Positions 35,069-43,874 of a stretch of DNA of 64,000 nucleotides are shown here, piece after piece. Source of the DNA: Pseudomonas costantinii (GTDB lineage Bacteria; Pseudomonadota; Gammaproteobacteria; Pseudomonadales; Pseudomonadaceae); contig NZ_MDDR01000065.1 of the NCBI RefSeq assembly GCF_001870435.1, positions 186,001-250,000 of the forward strand. The letters run 5' to 3'. A program made the position numbers and the translations under genes. The stretch's first letter is position 1. Every line of letters starts with the position of its first letter. The notes under the pieces were generated by a model. The model was not told the DNA's origin. It was given only the letters and a program-made list of their open reading frames with translations, and searched no databases.

Positions 35069-35407
35069 GTGGATCTGGTATTAAAAGCCGCTCTTGGCGC
35101 AGCGGTAGTGTTGATTCTGGCGGCGCTGGCCAAGACCAAAAACTATTACCTCGCAGGGCTGGTGCCGCTGTTTCCGACCTTTGCGTTGATCGCGCACTAC
35201 ATCGTCGGCAAGGGCCGCTCGGCAGACGACTTGAAGACCACCATCCTGTTTGGGATGTGGTCGATCATTCCGTACTTTGTGTATTTGGCGACGCTGTATG
35301 TGATGGTCGACCGCATGCGATTAGAGGCATCACTCGCCGTGGCGGCGGTGGCGTGGTTAATCGCGGCGACCATTTTGGTGAGCCTGTGGGTACGCGTCCA
35401 CACCTGA
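35069..35407 (+). CDS. glpM: GlpM family membrane protein
   Basis: A 112-residue hydrophobic protein with four predicted membrane helices (MDLVLKAALGAAVVLILAAL, YYLAGLVPLFPTFALIAHYI and two more). It resembles P. aeruginosa GlpM, a small membrane protein linked to alginate production. Start is GTG 35069, preceded by AAGGAG; it is only 10 bp after aauR, so it probably rides on the same transcript. Its biochemical role is unknown. Confidence 0.85.
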   Translation: MDLVLKAALGAAVVLILAALAKTKNYYLAGLVPLFPTFALIAHYIVGKGRSADDLKTTILFGMWSIIPYFVYLATLYVMVDRMRLEASLAVAAVAWLIAATILVSLWVRVHT

Positions 35408-35412
35408 TTAAA

Positions 35413-35528
35413 CCGTAGCAGCTGTCGAGCGCCAGCGAGGCTGCGTCAGGCGCGGCGCAATGCTCTGTCTGACTCGGTATCGGCAGCGTGACCAACGCAG
35501 CCTCGCTGGCGCTCGACAGCTGCTACGG
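35413..35528. repeat. Large REPIN-like inverted repeat (copy 1)
   Basis: Two perfect 34-bp inverted arms (35413-35446 and 35495-35528; outer ends CCGTAGCAGCTGTCGAGC and GCTCGACAGCTGCTACGG) flank a 48-bp spacer. It lies exactly in the gap between convergent glpM and the NtrC-type regulator gene, where it can serve as a terminator. A second copy is at 47961-48076. Confidence 0.9.
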
Positions 35529-35543
35529 AAGTTTTCAGCCGCG

Positions 35544-36941
35544 TTAACGGATGATCTTCTCGACCTGAATGCCCAGCTTCTTCAACCGATACCAGAAACT
35601 CCGCTCGGAAATCCCGATCTTCGCCGCCGCGGCAGCCTGCACGCCATTGCTCTCATTCAACGCCGCCAGAATGTAGGTTTTCTCAACCTCCGCCAGTGCG
35701 GCATCCAGGTCCGCAGGCACGCCCGGTGTGTCACCGAGCAGCGCCGTGACGCCACCCTCGACGGGTTTGGAAGCAAACAAATAAGCGGGAAGATCGATGT
35801 CTTCGATCACCGGCTTGGCCGCCACGATCGTCGCTCGCTCTACACAGTTTTGCAGCTCACGAATATTGCCCGGCCAGCTGTAGGCGGCCATGGCCTGCAA
35901 CGCCTCAGGGCTGAAGCCCGTGATGCGTTTGCCGGCGGTGGCGCTCAGGGTCTGGGCGAAGTGTCGCGCCAGGGGCACGATATCTTCTGCGCGCTCGCGC
36001 AGGGCCGGCAACGGAATCGGGAACACGTTGAGGCGGTAATACAGGTCTTCGCGAAACTCTTTATTGGCCACCGCATCCAGCAGGTTTTTGTTGGTGGCGG
36101 CGATCACCCGCACATCCACCTTGCGCTCACGCGGGTCACCTACCGGCTCGATCACCCTCTCCTGCAAGGCGCGCAAAATCTTGGCCTGCAATGCCAGGGG
36201 CATATCGCCCACTTCATCCAGGAACAACGTGCCTTTATCGGCCTGCATAAAGCGCCCTATCCGATCCGCTACGGCGCCGGTAAAAGCGCCCTTGCGATGG
36301 CCGAACATCTCGCTTTCCAGCAGGCCTTCAGGGATGGCTGCGCAGTTGACCGCCACGAACGGCTTGTCGGCACGGCTGCCGTGCTTATGGATGGCGCGGG
36401 CGACCATTTCCTTGCCGGTTCCGCTTTCGCCGGTCAGCAGGATGGTTGCACTGCTGTCGCGTACTGAGTCCACCGCATGCAACACCTGGCGAAACGCCGG
36501 GCTATCGCCCACCAGGCTGTCGAACTGTGCATGTTGGTCCAGTTCGGCGCGCAGGCGCGCGTTGTCGCGCATGATGTCGCGAAACTGCAAGGCCTTGGCC
36601 ACGGTGATGTCCAACTCGTCGATGTCGAACGGCTTGGCGATGTAGTCATAAGCGCCATTGCGCATCGACTGCACGGCATTTTTCACGGTGCTGTAGGCGG
36701 TCATCACGATCACCGGTAAATCAGGGAAACGCACCTTGATCTCAGCCAGCAGCGCCGGCCCGTCCATGCCCGGCATGCGCCAGTCGCTGATCACCAGGTC
36801 GATGTCTTCCTGCTCCAGCACTTTGAGCGCGTGCAAGCCGTTGCTCGCGGTAAATACCTGGATGCCATTCTGGCTCAAGGCCTGCGACAGCAAGTCACAG
36901 AGCTTGGGCTCATCGTCGACTACCAATACGTTATGCGTCAT
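35544..36941 (-). CDS. NtrC-family sigma-54 response regulator of the orphan six-gene operon
   Basis: A 465-residue regulator started at ATG 36941 (MTHNVLVVDDEPKLCDLLSQ). Receiver with phospho-Asp in LVISDWRMPGMDG, AAA+ domain with Walker A TGESGTGKE, intact sigma-54 loop GAFTGA and Walker B GTLFLDEVGDMP, and a C-terminal Fis-type helix-turn-helix (GVQAAAAAKIGISERSFWYR). It is the last gene of the operon that begins at 42803 and overlaps the kinase gene by 11 bp. The operon has a sigma-54-type promoter, so this protein is the natural candidate activator of its own operon. Confidence 0.92.
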   Translation of the reverse strand: MTHNVLVVDDEPKLCDLLSQALSQNGIQVFTASNGLHALKVLEQEDIDLVISDWRMPGMDGPALLAEIKVRFPDLPVIVMTAYSTVKNAVQSMRNGAYDYIAKPFDIDELDITVAKALQFRDIMRDNARLRAELDQHAQFDSLVGDSPAFRQVLHAVDSVRDSSATILLTGESGTGKEMVARAIHKHGSRADKPFVAVNCAAIPEGLLESEMFGHRKGAFTGAVADRIGRFMQADKGTLFLDEVGDMPLALQAKILRALQERVIEPVGDPRERKVDVRVIAATNKNLLDAVANKEFREDLYYRLNVFPIPLPALRERAEDIVPLARHFAQTLSATAGKRITGFSPEALQAMAAYSWPGNIRELQNCVERATIVAAKPVIEDIDLPAYLFASKPVEGGVTALLGDTPGVPADLDAALAEVEKTYILAALNESNGVQAAAAAKIGISERSFWYRLKKLGIQVEKIIR

Positions 36942-38709
36942 GACCTTCCTCATCATCACCGTCATCTTCACCATTGGCCGGAATGTACAGGCTGAAGGTG
37001 GCGCCGGCATCTTTCTCACTGGCACATTCGATGCTGCCGTCGTGACTTTCCATGATCGAATAGACTTTAGCCAGGCCCAGGCCTGTGCCCGAGGCCTTGG
37101 TGGTGACGAATGGCGTGAAGATGCGCTCAATCATATCCGCCGGGATGCCCTGGCCGGTGTCGGCAATACTGATAACCGTATTGCCACCCAAGCTGCCAAT
37201 GCCCACGGTCAAGCGCCCACCTTCCGGCATCGCATCAATGGCGTTGAGAATCAGGTTGAGGCACGCCTGCTTGAGCTGTTTGGCGTCAGCATAGATGGTC
37301 GCACCGGGCGCCTGATCATCGATTTGCGAGTCAATGTTATGGCTCGCCAGCTCCGGGGCGCAGAAACCTAGGATCTCCTCCACCAACGGACGTGCCGCCT
37401 GCAACACACGCAAGGGTGGGTTGGGTTTGGCGAAGTCGAGAAACTCGGTGATCAAGTCGTTGATGCGGCTGACTTCGCTGATCACGTATTCCAAATGACG
37501 CTTATCGGTTTCCGGCAGGTCGGCGCGACGGTGCAGCAGTTGGGTGGCCGTCTTGATGATGCCCAGCGGGTTGCGGATTTCGTGGGCCAGGCCCATGGCA
37601 ACTTCGCCCAGGGCATGCAGCCGATCACGACGACGCAACTGGGCCTCGAGGTGGTGCAACTCCCCCAGGCGCTCGGTCATGTGATTGAACGTGCTGCTCA
37701 ACTGCGCCAGCTCGTCGCCGCCGCTGACCAACACGCGATGTTCGTAATTGCCCGAAATGACCGCGTTCACCCCTTCGGACAAGTCCCGCAGAGGCTTGGT
37801 CAGACGCCGCGACACCAGCACACCGGCGCCCAGGGACAACGCCGAACTCACCAGGAAAATCAGTACGAACAGATTGCTCTGGTTCACCAACCCCACCAGG
37901 CTGGTGTGGCGCAGCAGGCCGCTGAAGATCACCCCTTGCAAATCGCCGGCGTCGTTGAAGATCGGCCAATACAAACCGCTATAGCTATTGGTGAACTGCT
38001 CACTCGGCTGCCGGGTGCTGCGCATGGCCGTTTCGACACTCTTCGGAATGCGCGAAGGATGACGCTCGAAGCGCTGAGTCGAGAATATCTCGGAAAAACC
38101 CGTGGGGTTGGCCAGGTACAGGCGCAGGTCAAGGGAATGCACATCGGCCACGCTGGTGAGGAAGCTGCTGTCCAGATAAGTGGCCACCAATAGCACATAG
38201 TCGACGCCCTCCTGGGAGGTTTCGAACGTCGAGACCACCAGGCCCGTACTCACCCCAGCCACCTCGACGGTTTGCAACGCCGCATGGCTGGTCAGGTTGA
38301 TCTGCTTGACGATGTCATCGGGCGCGGTGCTGAACATCACCTTGTTGTCACTGCTGCGAATCAGCGCAACCACATCGATATCGGTGGCTTCGGCGATGTC
38401 GGCGGTAAGCCGGTCGTGCTTGGCGGCTTGCTTGCTCGAGGGCGGGCTGGTGTAGCGCAGGAACAGCTTGGCCACTCGTGCGTTGTCATGAAGGATGTCG
38501 CCAATCTCATCCTTGACGATCTTGGTCGACTCTTGCAGCCAGATACGCACGTTACTGTCGAAAATCTGCGACAGCGTGGTCGCCGCCAACTCGGCCGCGA
38601 TCATGGTGGGAATGACGCTGACCAGCCAGAACGCCAGCACCAGCTTGCGCTGGACGCTCCAGCGCGAAATGGCAAAGGGGCGGGCTTTTTGGCGGGTCTT
38701 GGTGATCAT
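36931..38709 (-). CDS. Membrane sensor histidine kinase of the orphan six-gene operon
   Basis: A 592-residue kinase: membrane helix about residues 21-45, periplasmic Cache-like sensor about 46-275, second helix about 279-301, HAMP domain, then the kinase core with the phospho-acceptor His376 in GLAHEIRNPLGIIKTA, N-box LILNAIDAMPEG and G-boxes (IADTGQGIP, GTGLGLAKVY). It should phosphorylate the overlapping NtrC-type regulator. Its start overlaps the stop of the acyltransferase gene by one base (TGATG). The signal is unknown. Acidic, disordered C-terminus. Confidence 0.92.
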   Translation of the reverse strand: MITKTRQKARPFAISRWSVQRKLVLAFWLVSVIPTMIAAELAATTLSQIFDSNVRIWLQESTKIVKDEIGDILHDNARVAKLFLRYTSPPSSKQAAKHDRLTADIAEATDIDVVALIRSSDNKVMFSTAPDDIVKQINLTSHAALQTVEVAGVSTGLVVSTFETSQEGVDYVLLVATYLDSSFLTSVADVHSLDLRLYLANPTGFSEIFSTQRFERHPSRIPKSVETAMRSTRQPSEQFTNSYSGLYWPIFNDAGDLQGVIFSGLLRHTSLVGLVNQSNLFVLIFLVSSALSLGAGVLVSRRLTKPLRDLSEGVNAVISGNYEHRVLVSGGDELAQLSSTFNHMTERLGELHHLEAQLRRRDRLHALGEVAMGLAHEIRNPLGIIKTATQLLHRRADLPETDKRHLEYVISEVSRINDLITEFLDFAKPNPPLRVLQAARPLVEEILGFCAPELASHNIDSQIDDQAPGATIYADAKQLKQACLNLILNAIDAMPEGGRLTVGIGSLGGNTVISIADTGQGIPADMIERIFTPFVTTKASGTGLGLAKVYSIMESHDGSIECASEKDAGATFSLYIPANGEDDGDDEEGHDA

Positions 38710-39833
38710 CAGGTTTCGCTTATCGCAGCAGCCATGGCAGGGTCGGAACGATCCGGTCGGAGAAACTTTTTCACGAGTTTGAGCAGGCCGTTCACCAGCC
38801 GATTACGGTGGCGGAAGAACATGCTGTTGCCCTGGAATTCACAGCCCAGGCGCTTCTTGCTGGCATACCCTTCCTGACCGCACTCGTACACGGGAATATT
38901 GTGCTGGATACAATAGTCGACATTGGTCAACCAACTACGAAAGTACAGGCTGTACTCACGGCTGAACTCAATGTCATGCCCGAAAAATTTGTCGATCAGT
39001 CGGTGCTGGTCCAACAGGATCAAGTTGAACGCTACCAGTCGCTCGTCCACCCAATACAGAACACAGACCGCACGCTCTTCAAGCCGTTCAAGGATGCCGG
39101 TGAAGTAACTGGCCGGCAGGCGTTCGAATTGCAAGTCCGCACGACTGAGCGTGCATTCATACAGACGCATGATCTGGGGTAGCACATCATCAATGTTGTG
39201 CCGCCACTCCACCCGTGGGCCCGGCGCACGCAGTTTGCGGCGCAGATCCTTACGGGTCGATTTGCACAACGAGCCCAGGTAGGCATCCACCGAACCGTAG
39301 GGCACGCTCAGCAACCCACTGGGCAAACTCGGCATGCTCTGGAAGCCTGCGGTGCGACAGCTGGCTGCCCAGTTCGGGTCGTCTGTCGGCACGTCCTTGA
39401 CTGCCACCAGGCCGATGCCGAATTCATTGGCATCCTGACGCGCGGCCTGCAACAAGTGCTTGAGCAGCAGCGGACGCCGCTCCTCGGGCACACCACTCGC
39501 GACCCCTGCGTCACAACGTTCGGCGACCGGGGAGCCAATGGCATATAGCGGCAACTGCAAAACACCCGGCCACAGTCGCTCCAGGCGCTCGGTAAAGCGC
39601 TTGCCTGCTCCCGACACTGTAGTGTCGAGGCGATAATGAGTGATGAACGCGGCGGCAACCGCCACCAGCGTTTCATCTTCGTAGACAGCCAGGTAACGCC
39701 ATTTGAAATCATCGATGGCCGCGTTTTCCACGGCAACGTAATAGTCCCAATCCTCCAAGGCACCGGGGAAACAGTCATTCCAGGCACTGCGCTGGATGGC
39801 CCGGATAGTCGAGAAGGCTTGGGCGGTGATCAC
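38709..39833 (-). CDS. FemAB/CelD-like GNAT acyltransferase
   Basis: A 374-residue protein resembling the BioF2/CelD-type branch of GNAT acyltransferases (the peptidoglycan-synthesis-like DUF482/FemAB group). Supporting stretches are KSTRKDLRRKLR, VDERLVAFNLILLDQHRLIDKFFG and YECGQEGYASKKRLG, typical of the second acyltransferase half. No signal peptide. Such enzymes move acyl or aminoacyl groups onto amines of cell-wall, lipid or secondary-metabolite precursors. It is the fourth gene of the operon, 9 bp after the hydrolase and one base overlapping the kinase gene. Substrate unknown. Confidence 0.75.
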   Translation of the reverse strand: MITAQAFSTIRAIQRSAWNDCFPGALEDWDYYVAVENAAIDDFKWRYLAVYEDETLVAVAAAFITHYRLDTTVSGAGKRFTERLERLWPGVLQLPLYAIGSPVAERCDAGVASGVPEERRPLLLKHLLQAARQDANEFGIGLVAVKDVPTDDPNWAASCRTAGFQSMPSLPSGLLSVPYGSVDAYLGSLCKSTRKDLRRKLRAPGPRVEWRHNIDDVLPQIMRLYECTLSRADLQFERLPASYFTGILERLEERAVCVLYWVDERLVAFNLILLDQHRLIDKFFGHDIEFSREYSLYFRSWLTNVDYCIQHNIPVYECGQEGYASKKRLGCEFQGNSMFFRHRNRLVNGLLKLVKKFLRPDRSDPAMAAAISET

Positions 39834-39842
39834 GTCTCGTCC

Positions 39843-40715
39843 TTAAGCGGATGCTCGCTGTCGATAATCTTCGGGCACCTGGATTACAGCAGTGTGTTGC
39901 TCGACAAACTCAGCGCTCAACTCGATCACCCGACGGTACTCCAGGTCGACGGTGATCATGTGGTAGCAGTTGTCCAACAGGATCTTGGTCACGGGCCCAC
40001 CGAGATGGCGCTCCACGTAATCGGCGTTCCAGCGGCTGGTGATATCGTCCTCAATGGAGTGCAACACCAGAGCCGGCACCTTGACCTCAGGCATGCGTTT
40101 CTTGACCACGGCGTTCATCCGGTGCAATTCGCGCACGGTGATACCTTCCATCGTCAACAAACCCGCCTCGCTGCTTTCCCCTTCCTTCATCTGACGCTCG
40201 ACGATTGCCCGCAGACGCTCGTTCTTGATGCCATAAGGCGGCTTCTCTTCGAAGCGGCAGATGTGCACGCCGAATGGAATTTTCATCAACAATGGCGTCA
40301 AGAACGCCAACTTATTAATGCTCCAGCCGTCGTACTTCAAGGTGGTGGAATACATCAACAGCCCGGCGACTTGCCCAGGATGCTCGGAGGCCACGTACAT
40401 CGACATCACCGCGCCCATGGACAAACCACCGACAAACACTTGCTCGTGGCGTTGCTTGATCTGGGCGAAGGTTTTGCGCACCCCTTCGTACCAGTCCAGC
40501 CAGCCAGTGGCCTGCAGGTCGCTGTTGTCCCCGCAGTGTCCAGCCAGGGTGGGCACATACACCGTGCAGTTACCCGCCTTGGCCAAACCCTTGGCCACTT
40601 GACGCAATTCCGTCGGGGTGCCGGTCAGGCCGTGGATCAACAGGATCCCGACCGGACCTTCACCGAGAACGAAGCCGGCATCACCTTCACCGAGGTCGAT
40701 CTCGACGTTGTTCAC
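39843..40715 (-). CDS. Alpha/beta hydrolase (carboxylesterase/thioesterase-like)
   Basis: A 290-residue cytoplasmic hydrolase similar in layout to carboxylesterase Est30. Oxyanion region LIHGLTGTPTE, nucleophile Ser in GGLSMGAVMS, acid Asp in SIEDDITS and catalytic His in NCYHMITVD form a complete triad. In this operon, between the aminotransferase (4-bp overlap) and the acyltransferase (9-bp gap), it could release an acyl or ester intermediate. Exact substrate not deducible. Confidence 0.85.
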   Translation of the reverse strand: MNNVEIDLGEGDAGFVLGEGPVGILLIHGLTGTPTELRQVAKGLAKAGNCTVYVPTLAGHCGDNSDLQATGWLDWYEGVRKTFAQIKQRHEQVFVGGLSMGAVMSMYVASEHPGQVAGLLMYSTTLKYDGWSINKLAFLTPLLMKIPFGVHICRFEEKPPYGIKNERLRAIVERQMKEGESSEAGLLTMEGITVRELHRMNAVVKKRMPEVKVPALVLHSIEDDITSRWNADYVERHLGGPVTKILLDNCYHMITVDLEYRRVIELSAEFVEQHTAVIQVPEDYRQRASA

Positions 40716-42106
40716 CGTTTGGTCGCCCGCACCAGCAGTTGCTCGAGCAACTTCAGGCCCAGGTCGATTTCCGGGTAGCTGATTTCCAGGGAAGGTGCCA
40801 GGGTGATTACGTTTTTGTAGTAACCGCCCACATCGAGGATCAAGCCGAGTTTCTGGCCATCAACCACCATGTCGCCTTTCATGCCTTCCTCGACCATGTA
40901 GTCCAGGGTCGCCTTGTCCGGCGTGAAGCCGTCCGGGCCGCAGATTTCGCAGCGCAGAGCCAGACCCAGGCCATCGACGTCGCCGATGATCGGGAAACGT
41001 TTCTGCAGGTCTTGCAGGCCTTCCAGGAAGTATTTGCCCTTGGCCATGACCATTGCGCCGTAGTCGACTTCGCTGGTCATCTTGAACATTTCCAGGCCTA
41101 CCGCCGTACCCAGTGGGTTGGAGGCGAAGGTGGAGTGAGTCGAACCTGGTGGGAAGATCTTCGGGTTGATCAGCTCTTCACGGGCCCAGATACCGCCCAG
41201 TGGGTTCAGGCCGTTGGTCAGCGCCTTACCGAAGACGATTACGTCGGGTTGTACGTCGAAGTGTTCGATTGACCACAGCTTGCCGGTACGCCAGAAGCCC
41301 ATCTGGATTTCGTCGGAAACCATCAGGATGCCGTGCTGGTCAAGAACCTGCTTGAGTTCGCGGTAGAAGTTCATCGGCGGGATCACGTAGCCGCCGGTGC
41401 CCTGGATCGGCTCAACGTAGAAGGCTGCGTATTCGCACTGATTGGTTTTTGGGTCCCAGACGCCGTTGTATTCAGTCTCGAACAAACGGGCGAACTGCTG
41501 CACGCACTGGCTGCCGTACTCTTCCTTGGTCATGCCTTTCGGGCCACGGAAGTGGTACGGGAACGGAATGAAGTTGGCGCGCTCACCAAAGTGGCCGTAG
41601 CGGCGACGGTAGCGGAAGCTCGAAGTAATCGACGACGCGCCGAGGGTACGGCCGTGGTAGCCGCCTTCGAAGGCGAACATCAGGCTCTTGCCGTTGGAAG
41701 CGTTACGCACCACTTTCAAGGAGTCTTCGATCGACTGCGAACCGCCGACGTTGAAGTGCACACGACCGTCGAGGCCGAATTTCTTCTTGGCGTCGACTGC
41801 GATCATTTCCGACAGCTCGATCTTGCCTTTGTGCAGGTATTGGCTGGCGATTTGCGGCAGGGTATCGATCTGCTGTTTCAGCGCGTTATTCAGGCGCGGG
41901 TTGGCGTAACCGAAGTTAACGGCCGAGTACCACATTTGCAGGTCGAGGTAAGCCTGGTCTTCGGTGTCCCACACGTAGGAGCCTTCGCAACGGCTGAAAA
42001 TACGCGGTGGCTCGATGTAGTGAACAGTGTCGCCGTAAGAGCAGTACTTGGCTTCTTTATCCAGAAGAATCTGGTCTTCAGGGGTAGCGATACGGATATC
42101 AGACAT
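40712..42106 (-). CDS. Class III PLP-dependent aminotransferase
   Basis: A 464-residue fold-type I aminotransferase started at ATG 42106 (MSDIRIATPEDQILLDKEAK). The PLP-binding features are GGSQSIEDSLKV and the aromatic YHGRTLG, the aspartate in SDEIQMGFWRTG and the Schiff-base lysine in VIVFGKALTNGLNP. Family members act on omega-amino groups (GABA, ornithine, lysine, diamines) or convert keto precursors to amines. It overlaps the phosphatase gene by 8 bp and the hydrolase gene by 4 bp. Substrate unknown. Confidence 0.88.
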   Translation of the reverse strand: MSDIRIATPEDQILLDKEAKYCSYGDTVHYIEPPRIFSRCEGSYVWDTEDQAYLDLQMWYSAVNFGYANPRLNNALKQQIDTLPQIASQYLHKGKIELSEMIAVDAKKKFGLDGRVHFNVGGSQSIEDSLKVVRNASNGKSLMFAFEGGYHGRTLGASSITSSFRYRRRYGHFGERANFIPFPYHFRGPKGMTKEEYGSQCVQQFARLFETEYNGVWDPKTNQCEYAAFYVEPIQGTGGYVIPPMNFYRELKQVLDQHGILMVSDEIQMGFWRTGKLWSIEHFDVQPDVIVFGKALTNGLNPLGGIWAREELINPKIFPPGSTHSTFASNPLGTAVGLEMFKMTSEVDYGAMVMAKGKYFLEGLQDLQKRFPIIGDVDGLGLALRCEICGPDGFTPDKATLDYMVEEGMKGDMVVDGQKLGLILDVGGYYKNVITLAPSLEISYPEIDLGLKLLEQLLVRATKR

Positions 42107-42803
42107 GGTGGAAGAGTTCCTGACTATCAGAAGAGGTGTTGAAAGAGGTGGAGTTGGCGGCGATGCCCTGAGGCAGCTTGGCCAACAGCGCAGGCAATTC
42201 GGCAAAAGTGTCGAAGCGCGCGTAGGGAATATTGTTGGCTTCGCAATACTTGGCGAGGCTGCCTTTGGCGAAGACGAAGTCGGCGGTGGAAGCCACACAC
42301 ATGTCGGACTTGCCGTCGCCAATCACCAGCACGCGCTTGTTGCGCGGGGTGGATTTGCACTTGCAGTTCCCGGAGGCAGCGCGGCACGCGTCGCTGGAGT
42401 ACGGGAAGTCGATGCGCCAGCTGTTCTGATCGACTTGGCGCAGGCGGTTGGCCAGGATCGGCAGCAAGGTCACGTAGTTGCGCGACAGAATGCGCGCGAT
42501 GCCTTGTTCGATGCCGTCGCTGACCACTTCGATGGTCGCGCCCAGGCCCATGACATGATCGACGAAATCCGGGAAGTCCGGGTCGATCTCGACGCTGTCG
42601 AAGTACGCCAGCAGTTCTGCCGGGGTCGCCTTGATCAACGCCAGTTGGCGGCTCAGGCATTCGCGTGAACCGATATGCCCATCCAGCCATTCCTGTTCGA
42701 TGGTTTCCCACTCGGGACCGGCGAAGCGCTGGAGGACGTTGTCGATGACATCGGTGGGGGTAATGGTCCCGTCGAAGTCGCACACGATATGCCACTGGAT
42801 CAT
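42099..42803 (-). CDS. MtnX-like HAD-IB phosphatase
   Basis: A 234-residue HAD phosphatase of subclass IB. Motif I is VCDFDGTITPTDV, motif II falls in EVVSDG, and motif IV is VIGDGKSDMC. It resembles MtnX and phosphoserine phosphatases, which dephosphorylate small organic phosphates. It is the first gene of the six-gene operon; no other methionine-salvage genes are nearby, so a role in that pathway is unlikely. The ribosome binding stretch AAGG lies 11 bp before ATG 42803. Confidence 0.85.
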   Translation of the reverse strand: MIQWHIVCDFDGTITPTDVIDNVLQRFAGPEWETIEQEWLDGHIGSRECLSRQLALIKATPAELLAYFDSVEIDPDFPDFVDHVMGLGATIEVVSDGIEQGIARILSRNYVTLLPILANRLRQVDQNSWRIDFPYSSDACRAASGNCKCKSTPRNKRVLVIGDGKSDMCVASTADFVFAKGSLAKYCEANNIPYARFDTFAELPALLAKLPQGIAANSTSFNTSSDSQELFHHV

Positions 42804-42851
42804 TGCGTTTACCTTGAAGAGGAGCGCTCTGTGCGCTTGCCATCGAGGTAA

Positions 42852-42867
42852 AGCAGAGATTGTGCCA
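42852..42867 (-). promoter_or_regulatory. Candidate sigma-54 promoter of the six-gene operon
   Basis: On the minus strand TGGCACAATCTCTGCT keeps the -24 TGGCAC and the invariant GC at -12, ten bases apart; only the first T of TTGC is changed to C. Predicted start is near 42840, giving a leader of about 37 nt. The promoter type matches the GAFTGA regulator encoded at the end of the same operon. Confidence 0.7.
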
Positions 42868-42927
42868 ACTGGCTATAACCCAGCAGGGCTAGGGGTTTGG
42901 CTGATGTTTGTGTTTATATGTGTCGCG

Positions 42928-42956
42928 CAAGCTACAATTTTTGTAGCTTGCTACAA
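42928..42956. promoter_or_regulatory. Cluster of three inverted heptamers, candidate enhancer
   Basis: GCTACAA (42931-42937), TTGTAGC (42941-42947) and GCTACAA (42950-42956) alternate in orientation with 3-bp and 2-bp spacers. The first two belong to a perfect palindrome with 10-bp arms (CAAGCTACAA / TTGTAGCTTG, 42928-42950). The cluster lies about 90-115 bp upstream of the predicted sigma-54 start, between divergent genes, so it is not a terminator. Likely binding site of the operon's own regulator; it could also serve the porin gene at 43031. Confidence 0.65.
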
Positions 42957-43030
42957 ACAAGATGAGTGCTTGCGCCAGGGCCGCCCTTCGCGCGTACATG
43001 CGCGCATGTTCTGATTAAGGAAACCGCTCC

Positions 43031-43801
43031 ATGCTCAAGGTTACATCTGCTGTATTCGTCGGTTTACTGGGGCTGTGGGGGTTTTCCAGCGCCGTATGGG
43101 CCGACGGCATCACGGGTGACGTGGGCGCCGGCATCAGCTATCAACCTTACGATCCCACCGGCAGTCGCTACGAAACACGGCCTATTCCCTACCTGGACCT
43201 GGAGTGGGGCAGCGTCAGCCTGGACTCCGACGACGGCCTGAGCTGGAGCGCACTTAACACCAACGGCTTTACCGCCGGCCCCTACATCAATTACCTGCCG
43301 GGACGTTCGGCCAACGGATCGCTGCGCGGCTTGCGCGATGTGCCCGACATGGCAGAGGTCGGTGGTTTCGTCCAATACGCCCCGGCCGAATTCTGGCGCG
43401 TGTATGCCCAGGTGGGCCAGGCTGTAGGCGGGCCGCGCGATCAAAGTGGTGTGCTGGGCAAACTCGGTGGCGAGTTGGGCTACCCGCTGGGGAGCGGCAT
43501 TATTGGCAGCACCGACCTGATCGCGCATTTTGCCGACGCCCGCCAGACCCAAACCTTTTTCGGCGTCGACGCCAAGGAGTCCGCGGTTTCTGGCTTTCGG
43601 CCCTATAACGCTAGCGCGGGCTTCCAGAACCTGACGCTGACCCAAAATTTCGAATTCCCCTTGGCTGCCAACTGGACGCTGCTGACCAGCGCCAGCTGGG
43701 TGCACCTGGTCGGCTCTGCAGCCAAAAGCAGCATCGTCAAGGAAGCCGGAGATGTGAACCAAGGCCAGGTGCAGACCGCGATCAGCTACAAGTTTGACTG
43801 A
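43031..43801 (+). CDS. MipA/OmpV family outer-membrane protein
   Basis: A 256-residue protein with a signal peptide (MLKVTSAVFVGLLGLWGFSS, cut after AVWA) and a beta-barrel-like pattern ending in the terminal phenylalanine-type motif AISYKFD. Features of the OmpV/MipA family include GITGDVGAGISYQP at the start and a GPYINYLPGR stretch. Members are scaffolds for murein-synthesising machines or outer-membrane channels; a role cannot be fixed. It diverges from the six-gene operon and shares its intergenic region with the heptamer cluster. Confidence 0.85.
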   Translation: MLKVTSAVFVGLLGLWGFSSAVWADGITGDVGAGISYQPYDPTGSRYETRPIPYLDLEWGSVSLDSDDGLSWSALNTNGFTAGPYINYLPGRSANGSLRGLRDVPDMAEVGGFVQYAPAEFWRVYAQVGQAVGGPRDQSGVLGKLGGELGYPLGSGIIGSTDLIAHFADARQTQTFFGVDAKESAVSGFRPYNASAGFQNLTLTQNFEFPLAANWTLLTSASWVHLVGSAAKSSIVKEAGDVNQGQVQTAISYKFD

Positions 43802-43874
43802 CGGACATAATGCTGAGTAGCCAGCTGTAAGGTACAGGCAACGGGCTTGGGCTTGATGGTTGTTGCTGGGCCGC

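Noticed and set aside
42099..42803. MtnX-like gene as part of a methionine salvage pathway
   Set aside because: No mtnA, B, C, D or K genes around it; its overlapping neighbours point to another pathway.
42977..42991. AGGGCCGCCCTTCGC as a sigma-54 promoter for the porin gene at 43031
   Set aside because: GG and GC spacing is right but the -24 element is poor (AGGGCC against TGGCAC); not strong enough to call.
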